Part shown: one piece after another, positions 1 through 5,764 of the stretch | How positions within the stretch are numbered: the stretch's first letter is position 1 | Layout of the letters: each line of letters begins with the position of its first letter | The notes under the pieces: model-generated | Databases searched by the model: none | What the model was told of the DNA's origin: nothing | Seen by the model: the letters and a program-made list of their open reading frames with translations, nothing else | Position numbers and translations under genes: made by a program | NCBI GenBank assembly: GCA_947454585.1 | Contig: CANGML010000122.1 | Span: 1 to 5,764, forward strand | Reading direction: 5' to 3' | Length of the DNA: 5,764 nucleotides | DNA from: Comamonadaceae bacterium | GTDB lineage: Bacteria > Pseudomonadota > Gammaproteobacteria > Burkholderiales > Burkholderiaceae_C

Positions 1-565
1 GCGTATCAATTCTCTCGGGCAAGAGGTTGTTGAGGGTGACGTTATCCACCGCGACATCCAGCGACAAGGATTTGCTGAAGGCGGTCAATCCCGTACGCGC
101 AGAAGTTGACAAGGCCATGTGCGGGCGCGGGCTCTTCACCATCGCTGAAGTGATGTTGACGATGCGGCCAAACTGTCGTTCACGCATGCCTGGGACGTAT
201 GCGCGAATCAACAAGATGGGCGCCAACATATTCGCCTCTAGCGCATGGATCCAAGCGTCATGGTCCCAATCTGCGAGTTGCCCGGGCGCTGGGCCTGCAT
301 TGTTGTTGATCAAGATATCTGGCGCAGGACAAGCCTCGAGTATGGTTTGCCGACCCGCTGGGGTCGTGATGTCTGCCAGGATGTGTGTGACATCAATACC
401 CGTCTTCGCGCGTATCTCCTGAGTTGCCTTGTTCAATCGCTCTTGGTTGCGACCGTTGATGACAACCTTTGCCCCCTCACGCGCCAACGCCGTGGCACAC
501 GCGAGCCCCAACCCCTGGGACGAGGCACAGACAAGTGCCGTGCGATTTTTGATACCTAAGTCCAT
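1..565 (-). CDS. Atypical short-chain dehydrogenase/reductase (SDR), 3' end outside the window
   Basis: I translated the minus strand from an ATG at 565; the frame stays open for 188 codons and leaves the window at base 1, so roughly the last quarter of a usual ~250-residue SDR is missing. The Rossmann start is visible: a beta strand, then a glycine-rich turn ASSQGLG (residues 14-20) in place of the classical TGxxxGxG. NGR at the end of strand beta-2 (37-39), with no acidic residue there, suggests NADP(H) preference. INNNAG (86-91) matches the conserved NNAG, N112 fits the helix-E Asn, and NITS (137-140) supplies the catalytic-type Ser140. Thirteen residues later, where YxxxK is expected, the sequence has Ser153 and Arg157. 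The fold is confident; the reaction and substrate are unknown and may not be a classical SDR redox step. The ATG lies two bases after the upstream stop with no clear Shine-Dalgarno, which suggests translational coupling in an operon with the Bug and DUF3500 genes. Confidence 0.9.
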   Translation of the reverse strand, partial: MDLGIKNRTALVCASSQGLGLACATALAREGAKVVINGRNQERLNKATQEIRAKTGIDVTHILADITTPAGRQTILEACPAPDILINNNAGPAPGQLADWDHDAWIHALEANMLAPILLIRAYVPGMRERQFGRIVNITSAMVKSPRPHMALSTSARTGLTAFSKSLSLDVAVDNVTLNNLLPERIDT

Positions 566-567
566 AT

Positions 568-1560
568 TTATTTCTGCGTTGAAATTTGGGTGGCTTTGAT
601 CACGGCAGCCCACTGCGCTCGCTCGACCGTCATGATGCGTTTGAACTCTTGGGAGCCATAGGTCACTGGGTCAAAACTCATCTCCGCCATCTTCTTATTG
701 AAGGCAGGGTCTTTGGCCAATGACAGCAATTCTTTTTCCCAAAAATTCACGAGATCGCTGGGTGTCTTGGCCGGCAAAAACGCACCATACCAATTCATGA
801 TGCCCAACGCGGGTAACCCAGACTCCGTCAAGGTGGGCAAATCGGGAAACGCTGGGAGCCTGGTATTTTCTAAGGTAGCCAAGGCACGCAGCCGTCCTGA
901 CTTGATATGTTCTTTGACAGCCTCCACCGACTGCACCAAAAACTGGATGTCACCGGACAACATGCCCATGACGGCCTTAGAACTGCCTTGGTAGGGAATA
1001 TGGGTCAAGTGCACGCCTGCTTGGCCCATGATGATTTCAGTGGTCAAGTGAAACGCATGACCTAAGCCTGGTGATCCATAAAAATATTTGTTCGGATCTT
1101 TCTTGGCCAATGCAAAAAACTCAGACAAATTATTGGCGGGGACCGAGGCCGGCACCACGATGACAGCAGGATTGCGTCCAATCAGGGCAATCGTCGTCAG
1201 GTCTTGCGCCGCATCGTAGTTGGGTTTGGGCAAGAAATACTCTGCAATGGTGATGGGCGTTGGTGGTGCAAACAACAGTGTGTACCCATCCGGCGCGGCA
1301 CGCGACACAACTTGCGTGCCAATTTGGCCGGAGGCGCCAGCCACGTTGTCCACCACCACACTTTGCCCCCAACGCGCAGTCAGAATTTGTGCCACCAAGC
1401 GGCCCACACTGTCTGGCCCGCCACCCGCAGGAAACGGAATCAGCATGCGAATAGGTTTTTGCGGGAACTTGTGTGTCTGCGCGTCGACCCACAAAGGCCA
1501 CAAGGCCGCTGCGCCTAAGGCTTGAGCCGCAACGCGTCTGGAGATGGCATAGTTTTTCAA
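568..1560 (-). CDS. Bug/TctC-family periplasmic tripartite tricarboxylate transporter substrate-binding protein
   Basis: This is a 330-residue protein if translation begins at the TTG at 1560. The family consists of secreted solute-binding proteins for carboxylates and related small molecules, often without a dedicated TctAB membrane partner nearby, as here. The N-terminus has SRR at residues 7-9, a hydrophobic stretch (about 11-25) and a VDA site near 25-27, so it is an exported protein; the twin arginine makes Tat export possible. Family signatures follow in order: IRMLIPFPAGGGPDS (37-51), DNVAGASG (71-78), PDGYTLL (90-96), a YGSPGLG segment (161-167) followed by HLTTE, and HIPYQGSSKAV (187-197). 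Length is typical. An in-frame ATG at 1641 would add 27 residues overlapping the end of DUF3500 and place an unlikely ITIITITI segment before the signal peptide, so TTG is preferred. It sits one base after the DUF3500 stop and two bases before the SDR start. The ligand cannot be read from the sequence. Confidence 0.9.
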   Translation of the reverse strand: MKNYAISRRVAAQALGAAALWPLWVDAQTHKFPQKPIRMLIPFPAGGGPDSVGRLVAQILTARWGQSVVVDNVAGASGQIGTQVVSRAAPDGYTLLFAPPTPITIAEYFLPKPNYDAAQDLTTIALIGRNPAVIVVPASVPANNLSEFFALAKKDPNKYFYGSPGLGHAFHLTTEIIMGQAGVHLTHIPYQGSSKAVMGMLSGDIQFLVQSVEAVKEHIKSGRLRALATLENTRLPAFPDLPTLTESGLPALGIMNWYGAFLPAKTPSDLVNFWEKELLSLAKDPAFNKKMAEMSFDPVTYGSQEFKRIMTVERAQWAAVIKATQISTQK

Positions 1561-1561
1561 A

Positions 1562-2950
1562 TCAGTCTTTCTTGGGTAATGTTGAATCCGTGACCTGATG
1601 GTGATGGTGATGATGGTGATGGATAGGACCACCTGCAACACCCGGACGAATACTGTCGTGATGGTCTCTTAAGTAATGCAGTCGCAGGAGATCTAGCCCA
1701 TAGTCATTGCCGTTCGGCGTTCTGACCAAGGTGTGGATATGAAATTTCGCCGGTAGGGGGTTGGTGAGGAACACGCCCGAGTGATGGTCAAACTCAATCA
1801 TCACCACGGGGCTCTGGATGCGGTAGTAAAAAGTGTCATCTTCACCTGTGCCCCCAATCCAGCAAAAATGGGTCTCGTCTAAATGCCGCTCCACTTCTTC
1901 TAGTCTTGCTTTGCTGGGCCCTTCAGGCAGTGTGGCCACATAGGTCTCCATCAGCGACAAAAGCTGCACCCGTTGCGACGAGGTCATGTCTTTGCCCGCT
2001 AAACCCTCGTAGGGAATGATGCGGTTGTCCTGCAAGGCGCCACCTAAATGCAATTGGTCTGCCTTATGACGCCGCCCTTCTGGCAAATCTCCGCCGACAG
2101 ACGCGTGATAGATGATGGCCTGCGCACGCTGTGAGGCACTGAGGGAGGTCATGAACGCGAGTCCGCGCAGCTCCTCGTCTTCAAACACCTTGAGGCCCGC
2201 CCGCGGTCCTCTGTCGATGTGGGTGGGCTCGGCGCCCATGAAGGTGGGCGTCAAGACCATCTGTTGGTTCACCACCATGCAGTTCAAGGCCAGATGATGG
2301 CCCATCAGTTGCCAGCCCCAAGGCCCATCTAATGAGGGCGAGCCGAAAAGGGTGAAGTTGTAACTCCACTCGCCAAGGACGCGCGTGTTGCCAGTCAGCT
2401 CACCCAAAAAATGGTTGATCTGCATCACATGACGGGTTTTTTCAAACCCACTTTGGCTCAAGCTTGCTTGAACCACCCCCAACACCGCAGCTTTCAGCCC
2501 ATCGCTTAATTCCTCAAGGCGTAGTCCATAGCGGTAGGTGTACATCTCGGTGTTGTTCCACCGGCGCCACTCCCGCGCCTCCAAGGGCATGCACAAAGCA
2601 CTGGCTTGGTCTGGGGTGAGCAGATGGAGGAGCTGTGTCGCTGCATTCACCATCAGATGAACCGGCGCCCCGTTAGGGGCTAGCTCAAACAAGCCGGGAA
2701 TGACATGCCCATCTGTGGTGATGCCCTTGAACGGTTCGTTGTAGAGCCTCTCCCAAGGCGTGAACAGCAAGGCCTGAGGGATAGGGTTGGCTAAACCCGC
2801 ATCGCCATGCTGATAGGCATCGCGACCCTGAAATGCTGCAACCCTTGGGTAATCCAAGGTTGGAATGTAGGGTCGGAAGTCCTTAGATTTTTTCATTCCA
2901 TCTGCTCTGTCTTTAAGTGCATGGTCGCCGTTTTCCAACAATAACTCCAT
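1562..2950 (-). CDS. DUF3500 domain-containing protein with a C-terminal octahistidine stretch
   Basis: The protein is 462 residues from the ATG at 2950. It carries motifs I associate with the DUF3500 family, whose function is not established: RRWNN (129-133), the WGWQLMGHHLALN block (211-223), HFCWIGG (361-367), YYRIQSPVVMIEFDHH (375-390) and the FHIHTLVRTPNGNDYGLDLL block (403-422). Many of the most conserved-looking positions are His, Asn or Asp, compatible with a metal-dependent enzyme, but that is inference. No signal peptide or membrane segment is evident, so it is probably cytoplasmic. Near the C-terminus lie eight consecutive His (444-451), followed by an 11-residue tail. The start is uncertain: the ATG at 2950 has no good Shine-Dalgarno, a TTG at residue 5 has ATGGAG six bases upstream, and an ATG at 2896 (residue 19) would give MKKSKDFRPY. 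The open frame extends to 3064, but that stretch runs through the terminator and is rejected. It heads the compact unit with the Bug and SDR genes. Confidence 0.82.
   Translation of the reverse strand: MELLLENGDHALKDRADGMKKSKDFRPYIPTLDYPRVAAFQGRDAYQHGDAGLANPIPQALLFTPWERLYNEPFKGITTDGHVIPGLFELAPNGAPVHLMVNAATQLLHLLTPDQASALCMPLEAREWRRWNNTEMYTYRYGLRLEELSDGLKAAVLGVVQASLSQSGFEKTRHVMQINHFLGELTGNTRVLGEWSYNFTLFGSPSLDGPWGWQLMGHHLALNCMVVNQQMVLTPTFMGAEPTHIDRGPRAGLKVFEDEELRGLAFMTSLSASQRAQAIIYHASVGGDLPEGRRHKADQLHLGGALQDNRIIPYEGLAGKDMTSSQRVQLLSLMETYVATLPEGPSKARLEEVERHLDETHFCWIGGTGEDDTFYYRIQSPVVMIEFDHHSGVFLTNPLPAKFHIHTLVRTPNGNDYGLDLLRLHYLRDHHDSIRPGVAGGPIHHHHHHHHQVTDSTLPKKD
1567..1573 (-). promoter_or_regulatory. 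Possible ribosome binding site for the TTG start of the Bug-family gene
   Basis: On the minus strand AAGAAAG lies inside the last codons of the DUF3500 gene, six bases before the TTG at 1560. It matches the AAGGAGG consensus at five of seven positions. It is weak alone, but with the adjacent stop codon it supports re-initiation at the TTG rather than at the distant ATG at 1641. Confidence 0.35.
1598..1621 (-). repeat. Trinucleotide repeat (mixed CAT/CAC) encoding eight His in a row
   Basis: Eight consecutive histidine codons near the 3' end of the DUF3500 gene, read on the minus strand as CAT CAC CAT CAT CAC CAT CAC CAT. The mixture of the two codons shows it is not a pure slippage tract, although the near-repetitive DNA could still vary in length. 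It is followed by eleven more codons and the stop, so it lies close to but not at the very C-terminus. Confidence 0.95.
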
Positions 2951-2984
2951 AGGGTGATTGCTAGGTAGGACAAAAAATTGGGGC

Positions 2985-3013
2985 AAAAAAAAGCCACTGT
3001 GAACACAGTGGCT
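2985..3013 (-). terminator. Rho-independent terminator of the pcc operon
   Basis: Bases 2992-3001 and 3004-3013 form a perfect 10-base inverted repeat (AGCCACTGTG / CACAGTGGCT). Because only two bases separate the arms, the realistic hairpin is 9 bp with a four-base GTTC loop. Reading on the minus strand, it is followed by a run of eight T (2992-2985), then GCCCCAA and a second run of six T. It begins 19 bases after the VOC stop codon, the usual place for the end of an operon. On the plus strand there is no T-run after the stem, so it appears unidirectional. Confidence 0.92.
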
Positions 3014-3022
3014 GGGACAAGT

Positions 3023-3035
3023 TAGCGAATCGCTA
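3023..3035. repeat. Short inverted repeat TAGCGA-A-TCGCTA at the VOC stop codon
   Basis: A perfect 6-base inverted repeat with one central base overlaps the TAG stop of the VOC gene and lies ten bases from the terminator hairpin. It is too tight to be a good RNA hairpin. It could be an operator half-site pair for the downstream unit or chance; nothing in the window names a regulator for it. Confidence 0.4.
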
Positions 3036-3530
3036 TCTGGCGTGCGATGCCGCCAAGGCCGCAAATGCCTTCACCACCTCAGGCGGCGCTTGCACCAACT
3101 CAATCAACACGCCTTCGCCGCCAATGGGGAACTCGTCGTTGCCCTTGGGATGCAAAAAGGTGATGTCAAAGCCCGCCGCGCCCTTGCGGATGCCGCCAGG
3201 CGCAAAGCGCACGCCTTGCGCGCTGAGCCATTCCACGGCCACAGGCAGGTCATCAATCCACAAACCCACATGGTTCAAGGGCGTGGCATGCACCGCCGGC
3301 TTCTTATCGATGTCCATGGGTTGCATCAAATCGACTTCAACCTTGAAGGGGCCAACACCGATGGCGCAGATGTCTTCGTCCACGTTCTCGCGTTCACTTT
3401 GAAACGTGCCCGTGACCTCCAGGCCAAACATGTCGACCCAGAGGGTTTTCAAGCGGCCCTTGTCAGGGCCGCCAATGGCGATTTGTTGGATGCCGAGGAC
3501 TTTGAAGGGACGGGAAGAACTGGCGCTCAT
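3033..3530 (-). CDS. VOC/glyoxalase-fold protein, methylmalonyl-CoA epimerase-like
   Basis: This 165-residue protein has the two-module VOC pattern: an N-terminal [10 protein letters not shown] strand (12-21), FGLEVTG (35-41), a KVEVDLMQP strand (63-71), [10 protein letters not shown] (86-95) and a C-terminal FLHPK (125-129) followed by EGVLIELVQ (139-147). The FLHPK...GVLIEL ending is characteristic of methylmalonyl-CoA epimerases. By alignment by eye, the four metal-ligand positions would be Gln16, Asp67 (or Glu65), His87 and Glu144; the first is usually His in epimerases. A short insertion (GNDEFPIGG, 130-138) precedes the last strand. Its position after pccA makes (S)- to (R)-methylmalonyl-CoA epimerisation the best guess, but another VOC activity remains possible. 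The ATG directly follows the pccA TAA with no base between, and a GTGGAG Shine-Dalgarno lies inside pccA, so the two are translationally coupled. The intrinsic terminator follows. Confidence 0.85.
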   Translation of the reverse strand: MSASSSRPFKVLGIQQIAIGGPDKGRLKTLWVDMFGLEVTGTFQSERENVDEDICAIGVGPFKVEVDLMQPMDIDKKPAVHATPLNHVGLWIDDLPVAVEWLSAQGVRFAPGGIRKGAAGFDITFLHPKGNDEFPIGGEGVLIELVQAPPEVVKAFAALAASHAR

Positions 3531-5579
3531 TTATTCGAACTCCACAATCATTTGGTCCACGGTCAGTGATTCGCCTTTGGCGGCCACTACTTTTTTGACC
3601 ACGCCGTCTTGCGTCGCGAACAACACGTTTTCCATCTTCATCGCTTCGATGACCGCCACACGCTCACCCGCTTGCACTTTTTGTCCGGGGGCCACAGACA
3701 CTTCAACCAACAAACCAGGCATAGGAGAGATCACATACTTGCTCAAGTCTGGAGGGGCTTTGAATGGCATGAGTTTGTGCAAATCGGCCATGCGAGGCGA
3801 CATCACCAAGGCTTCAATGCGCGTGCCGTTGTGTTGCACTTGCAAGGCCAGGGGGTTCTTCAAGGTGCCACGTTCAACCTGCGCGGTGAAAGGCTTGCCA
3901 TTGCAAATGCCTTCGATGCGGATGTCGTTCAAGCGTGACTTACTCTCGATCGCATAGGTTTTACCGGCAATGGTGATTTGTGCCACGCCGGGTTTGCTGG
4001 CGAACTCATCCACATGCACGGGCACATAACGGTTGTTCCCTTGTTGGCCCAACTCGACCACCGCGTAGTCTTGACCGATCTGCACGTCATAGCCGGGCAA
4101 TTGACCGCTGAGATTGGCCGCACGTTGGCGTGACTTGCGGCGCACGAAGGCAGCTAAGGCCGCGAGGAAATCGTGGTCATCGTGCGGCACGTCTTCGGCT
4201 CGGAAACCGTGGGCATAGTGCTCAGCGATAAAGCCGGTGTTGAACTGGCCCAATACAAACTTGGGGTGCGCCAACAAGGCGGCTTGGAATGGGATGTTCG
4301 AGCTGATGCCGCGAATGACGAAGCCGTTCAAGGCTTCGCGCATTTTGGTGATGGCCTCATTGCGGTCTTTGCCGTGCACGATCAGCTTGGCGATCATCGA
4401 GTCATAGAACATCGGGATCTCGCCACCGTCTTGCACACCCGTGTCCACACGCACGCCGTGCAGGTCTTGGGTGTTGCCTTGGAACATGGTTTGTTTGGGC
4501 GTTTGGAAACGCACCAAGCGGCCTGTTGAGGGCAAGAAATTGCGGAAGGGGTCTTCGGCGTTGATGCGGCACTCGATGGCCCAACCGTCACGCTTGACGT
4601 CAGCTTGTGTGAACGAGAGCTTCTCGCCAGCAGCCACACGAATCATTTGCTCCACCAAGTCGAGGCCGGTGATGGCTTCGGTCACCGGGTGTTCCACCTG
4701 CAAGCGGGTGTTCATCTCGAGGAAGTAGAAGTCTTGGTCTTTGCCGACCACGAATTCAACCGTCCCCGCCGATTGGTACTTCACCGCCTTGGCCAAAGCC
4801 ACCGCTTGCTCGCCCATGGCTTTGCGGGTCGCGTCGCTGATGAAAGGTGACGGCGCCTCTTCGATCACTTTTTGGTGACGACGCTGAATCGAGCACTCGC
4901 GCTCGTTCAAATACAGCACATTGCCATGGCTGTCGCCCAACACTTGAATTTCAATGTGGCGCGGCTCAAGTACGTATTTCTCGATGAACACACGGTCGTC
5001 GCCAAAGCTGTTGCGCGCTTCGTTGCGGCAAGAGGTGAAGCCCTCCAAGGCTTCTTTGTCGTTGAAGGCCACGCGCAAACCCTTGCCGCCGCCGCCCGCT
5101 GACGCCTTGATCATGACGGGGTAGCCAATGCCTTTGGCAATCTCGACCGCTTGTTCTGCCGTGTCAATGGCATCGTTGTAGCCGGGGATGGTGTTGACCT
5201 TGGCTTCGAGCGCCAGCTTTTTCGACGCGATCTTGTCGCCCATCGCCGCGATGGAGTGCGCCTTGGGGCCGATGAAGGCGATGCCCTCTTCCTCGCAACG
5301 CTTGGCGAACTCGGTGTTCTCGCTCAAGAAGCCATAGCCCGGATGAATGGCTTGAGCGCCTGTGGCCTTGGCCGCCGAGATGATTTTGTCGGCCACCAGG
5401 TAGGACTCGCGTGACGGCGCGGGGCCCAACAACACGGCTTCGTCAGCGAGCTGCACGTGACGTGCTTCTTTGTCGGCTTCAGAATAAACGGCCACGGTTT
5501 TGATGCCCATCTTGTGAGCGGTGGCGATCACGCGGCAGGCGATTTCGCCACGGTTGGCGATCAGAATTTTTGTAAACAT
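3531..5579 (-). CDS. pccA: Acetyl/propionyl-CoA carboxylase biotin-carboxylase/BCCP (alpha) subunit
   Basis: This 682-residue subunit uses ATP and bicarbonate to carboxylate its own biotin, then passes the carboxyl group to the beta subunit to make methylmalonyl-CoA from propionyl-CoA in the cytoplasm. Domains in order: biotin carboxylase N-domain (about 1-112, with ILIANRGEIACR and HPGYGFLSEN at 79-88); ATP-grasp (about 115-320, glycine loop GGGGKG at 162-167, ERECSIQRRHQK at 227-238, EMNTRLQVEHPVTE at 288-301 with the catalytic Glu/Arg set); biotin carboxylase C-domain (about 335-445); a linker/BT-like region; and a biotinyl domain at the end with EAMKM (645-649), where Lys648 carries biotin, 34 residues before the C-terminus. 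Length is normal and all key residues are intact. The start MFTKILIANRGEIA matches the family and has AAGAGGAG nine bases upstream; an in-frame ATG at 5630 would overlap pccB and is rejected. The propionyl-CoA assignment over other acyl-CoAs rests on the pccB and epimerase-like neighbours. Confidence 0.96.
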   Translation of the reverse strand: MFTKILIANRGEIACRVIATAHKMGIKTVAVYSEADKEARHVQLADEAVLLGPAPSRESYLVADKIISAAKATGAQAIHPGYGFLSENTEFAKRCEEEGIAFIGPKAHSIAAMGDKIASKKLALEAKVNTIPGYNDAIDTAEQAVEIAKGIGYPVMIKASAGGGGKGLRVAFNDKEALEGFTSCRNEARNSFGDDRVFIEKYVLEPRHIEIQVLGDSHGNVLYLNERECSIQRRHQKVIEEAPSPFISDATRKAMGEQAVALAKAVKYQSAGTVEFVVGKDQDFYFLEMNTRLQVEHPVTEAITGLDLVEQMIRVAAGEKLSFTQADVKRDGWAIECRINAEDPFRNFLPSTGRLVRFQTPKQTMFQGNTQDLHGVRVDTGVQDGGEIPMFYDSMIAKLIVHGKDRNEAITKMREALNGFVIRGISSNIPFQAALLAHPKFVLGQFNTGFIAEHYAHGFRAEDVPHDDHDFLAALAAFVRRKSRQRAANLSGQLPGYDVQIGQDYAVVELGQQGNNRYVPVHVDEFASKPGVAQITIAGKTYAIESKSRLNDIRIEGICNGKPFTAQVERGTLKNPLALQVQHNGTRIEALVMSPRMADLHKLMPFKAPPDLSKYVISPMPGLLVEVSVAPGQKVQAGERVAVIEAMKMENVLFATQDGVVKKVVAAKGESLTVDQMIVEFE
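3540..3545 (-). promoter_or_regulatory. Ribosome binding site of the VOC gene, inside pccA
   Basis: GTGGAG in the last codons of pccA lies nine bases before the VOC ATG at 3530. With the TAA/ATG junction, it lets ribosomes finishing pccA re-initiate at once, tying epimerase-like output to carboxylase output. Confidence 0.6.
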
Positions 5580-5588
5580 GTTCTTCTT

Positions 5589-5596
5589 CTCCTCTT
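5589..5596 (-). promoter_or_regulatory. Ribosome binding site of pccA, deciding its start
   Basis: AAGAGGAG sits in the 20-base gap between the pccB stop and the pccA ATG, nine bases before that ATG at 5579. It is a strong Shine-Dalgarno and places the true start at 5579 rather than at the in-frame ATG at 5630. Confidence 0.8.
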
Positions 5597-5599
5597 GGC

Positions 5600-5764
5600 T
5601 TAAAGCGGAATGTTGCCGTGCTTGCGCCATGGGTTGTCGAGCTTCTTGTCTTTCAACATCACCAGCGAGCGGCAGATGCGCTTGCGTGTTTCGTGCGGTT
5701 GGATGACGTCGTCGATAAAACCGCGTGCGCCCGCCACAAAGGGGTTGGCAAAGCGCGCTTTGTA
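5600..5764 (-). CDS. pccB: Propionyl-CoA carboxylase carboxyltransferase (beta) subunit, C-terminal end
   Basis: Only the last 54 codons and the TAA stop are inside the window; the gene continues beyond base 5764. I translated them by hand: the fragment includes [20 protein letters not shown] (positions 2-21 of the fragment), then [13 protein letters not shown], and ends [12 protein letters not shown]. These are the conserved C-terminal segments of acyl-CoA carboxylase beta subunits, where the [12 protein letters not shown] pattern closes the second carboxyltransferase domain. The ending is typical of PccB rather than of AccD. The stop lies 20 bases before pccA, consistent with a pccB-pccA operon in which the beta gene comes first. 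Start, N-terminal domain and promoter cannot be seen. Confidence 0.9.
   Translation of the reverse strand, partial: YKARFANPFVAGARGFIDDVIQPHETRKRICRSLVMLKDKKLDNPWRKHGNIPL

Noticed and set aside
27..559. Plus-strand open frames opposite the SDR
   Set aside because: No recognisable domain, low-complexity composition and complete overlap with a well-supported SDR on the other strand.
1598..1621. Engineered His-tag from a cloning vector
   Set aside because: The codons are mixed, the run is followed by eleven further native-looking codons, and the gene continues into a tightly spaced natural operon with no vector sequence nearby.
1561..1641. Longer Bug protein starting with the ATG at 1641
   Set aside because: The added residues are a frame-shifted reading of the His tract and surrounding DUF3500 DNA and would put a non-signal segment ahead of the real signal peptide.
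2897..2950. Possible -35/-10 pair (TTGGAA, 17 bases, TAAAGA) just inside the DUF3500 frame
   Set aside because: The match is poor (four and three of six bases) and would be relevant only if the start were at 2896; not strong enough to annotate as a promoter.
2951..3064. N-terminal extension of the DUF3500 frame back to an ATG at 3064
   Set aside because: It would overlap the VOC gene and be translated through the terminator hairpin and T-run; the resulting residues (such as SGFFLPQFF) come from the hairpin and T-rich DNA and do not resemble the family.
3042..3957. Plus-strand open frames of 175 and 183 codons opposite VOC and the end of pccA
   Set aside because: They are antisense shadows made possible by GC-biased codons; their translations are rich in His, Arg and Ala and show no family motif.
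5580..5630. Longer pccA beginning at an ATG at 5630
   Set aside because: It overlaps the end of pccB, lacks the ribosome site that precedes 5579, and adds 17 residues before the conserved MFTKILIANRGEIA start.

Overview
This window looks like chromosome from a betaproteobacterium, most likely Burkholderiales/Comamonadaceae (Limnohabitans- or Rhodoferax-like). That is inferred from the PccA/PccB/VOC gene order, the Bug-type substrate-binding protein (a family greatly expanded in this group) and the general protein character; no rRNA or other marker gene is present to confirm it. All convincing genes lie on the minus strand, so the biological reading direction runs from base 5764 down to base 1.

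Region A (5764 to 2985) is the end of a propionyl-CoA carboxylase operon. It holds the last 54 codons of the carboxyltransferase (beta) subunit pccB, then the complete biotin-carrying alpha subunit pccA (682 aa, preceded by a strong Shine-Dalgarno). A small VOC/glyoxalase-fold protein resembling methylmalonyl-CoA epimerase follows, with its ATG directly abutting the pccA stop. Together these fit propionyl-CoA -> (S)-methylmalonyl-CoA -> (R)-methylmalonyl-CoA, the route from odd-chain fatty acid, branched amino acid or propionate catabolism towards succinyl-CoA. The operon ends in a clear intrinsic terminator: a perfect inverted repeat followed by eight T.

Region B (2950 to 1) is a second, very compact same-strand unit. 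It contains a DUF3500-family protein of unknown function with an eight-histidine stretch near its C-terminus, a periplasmic Bug/TctC-type substrate-binding protein that probably starts at TTG one base after the preceding stop, and a short-chain dehydrogenase/reductase (SDR) that starts two bases after the next stop and runs off the left edge. The spacing implies one transcript and coupled translation. The SDR lacks the canonical catalytic Tyr and Lys (Ser and Arg stand in their places), so it belongs to an atypical SDR group. The combined job of this trio is unknown. Uptake or sensing of an organic carboxylate plus its cytoplasmic conversion is a reasonable hypothesis but is not shown by the sequence.

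The junction (2951-3032) is short. The pcc terminator lies only about 34 bases before the likely DUF3500 start, leaving little space for an independent promoter. No tRNA, rRNA, CRISPR array, insertion sequence or phage gene was seen. I found no plus-strand gene I could support.
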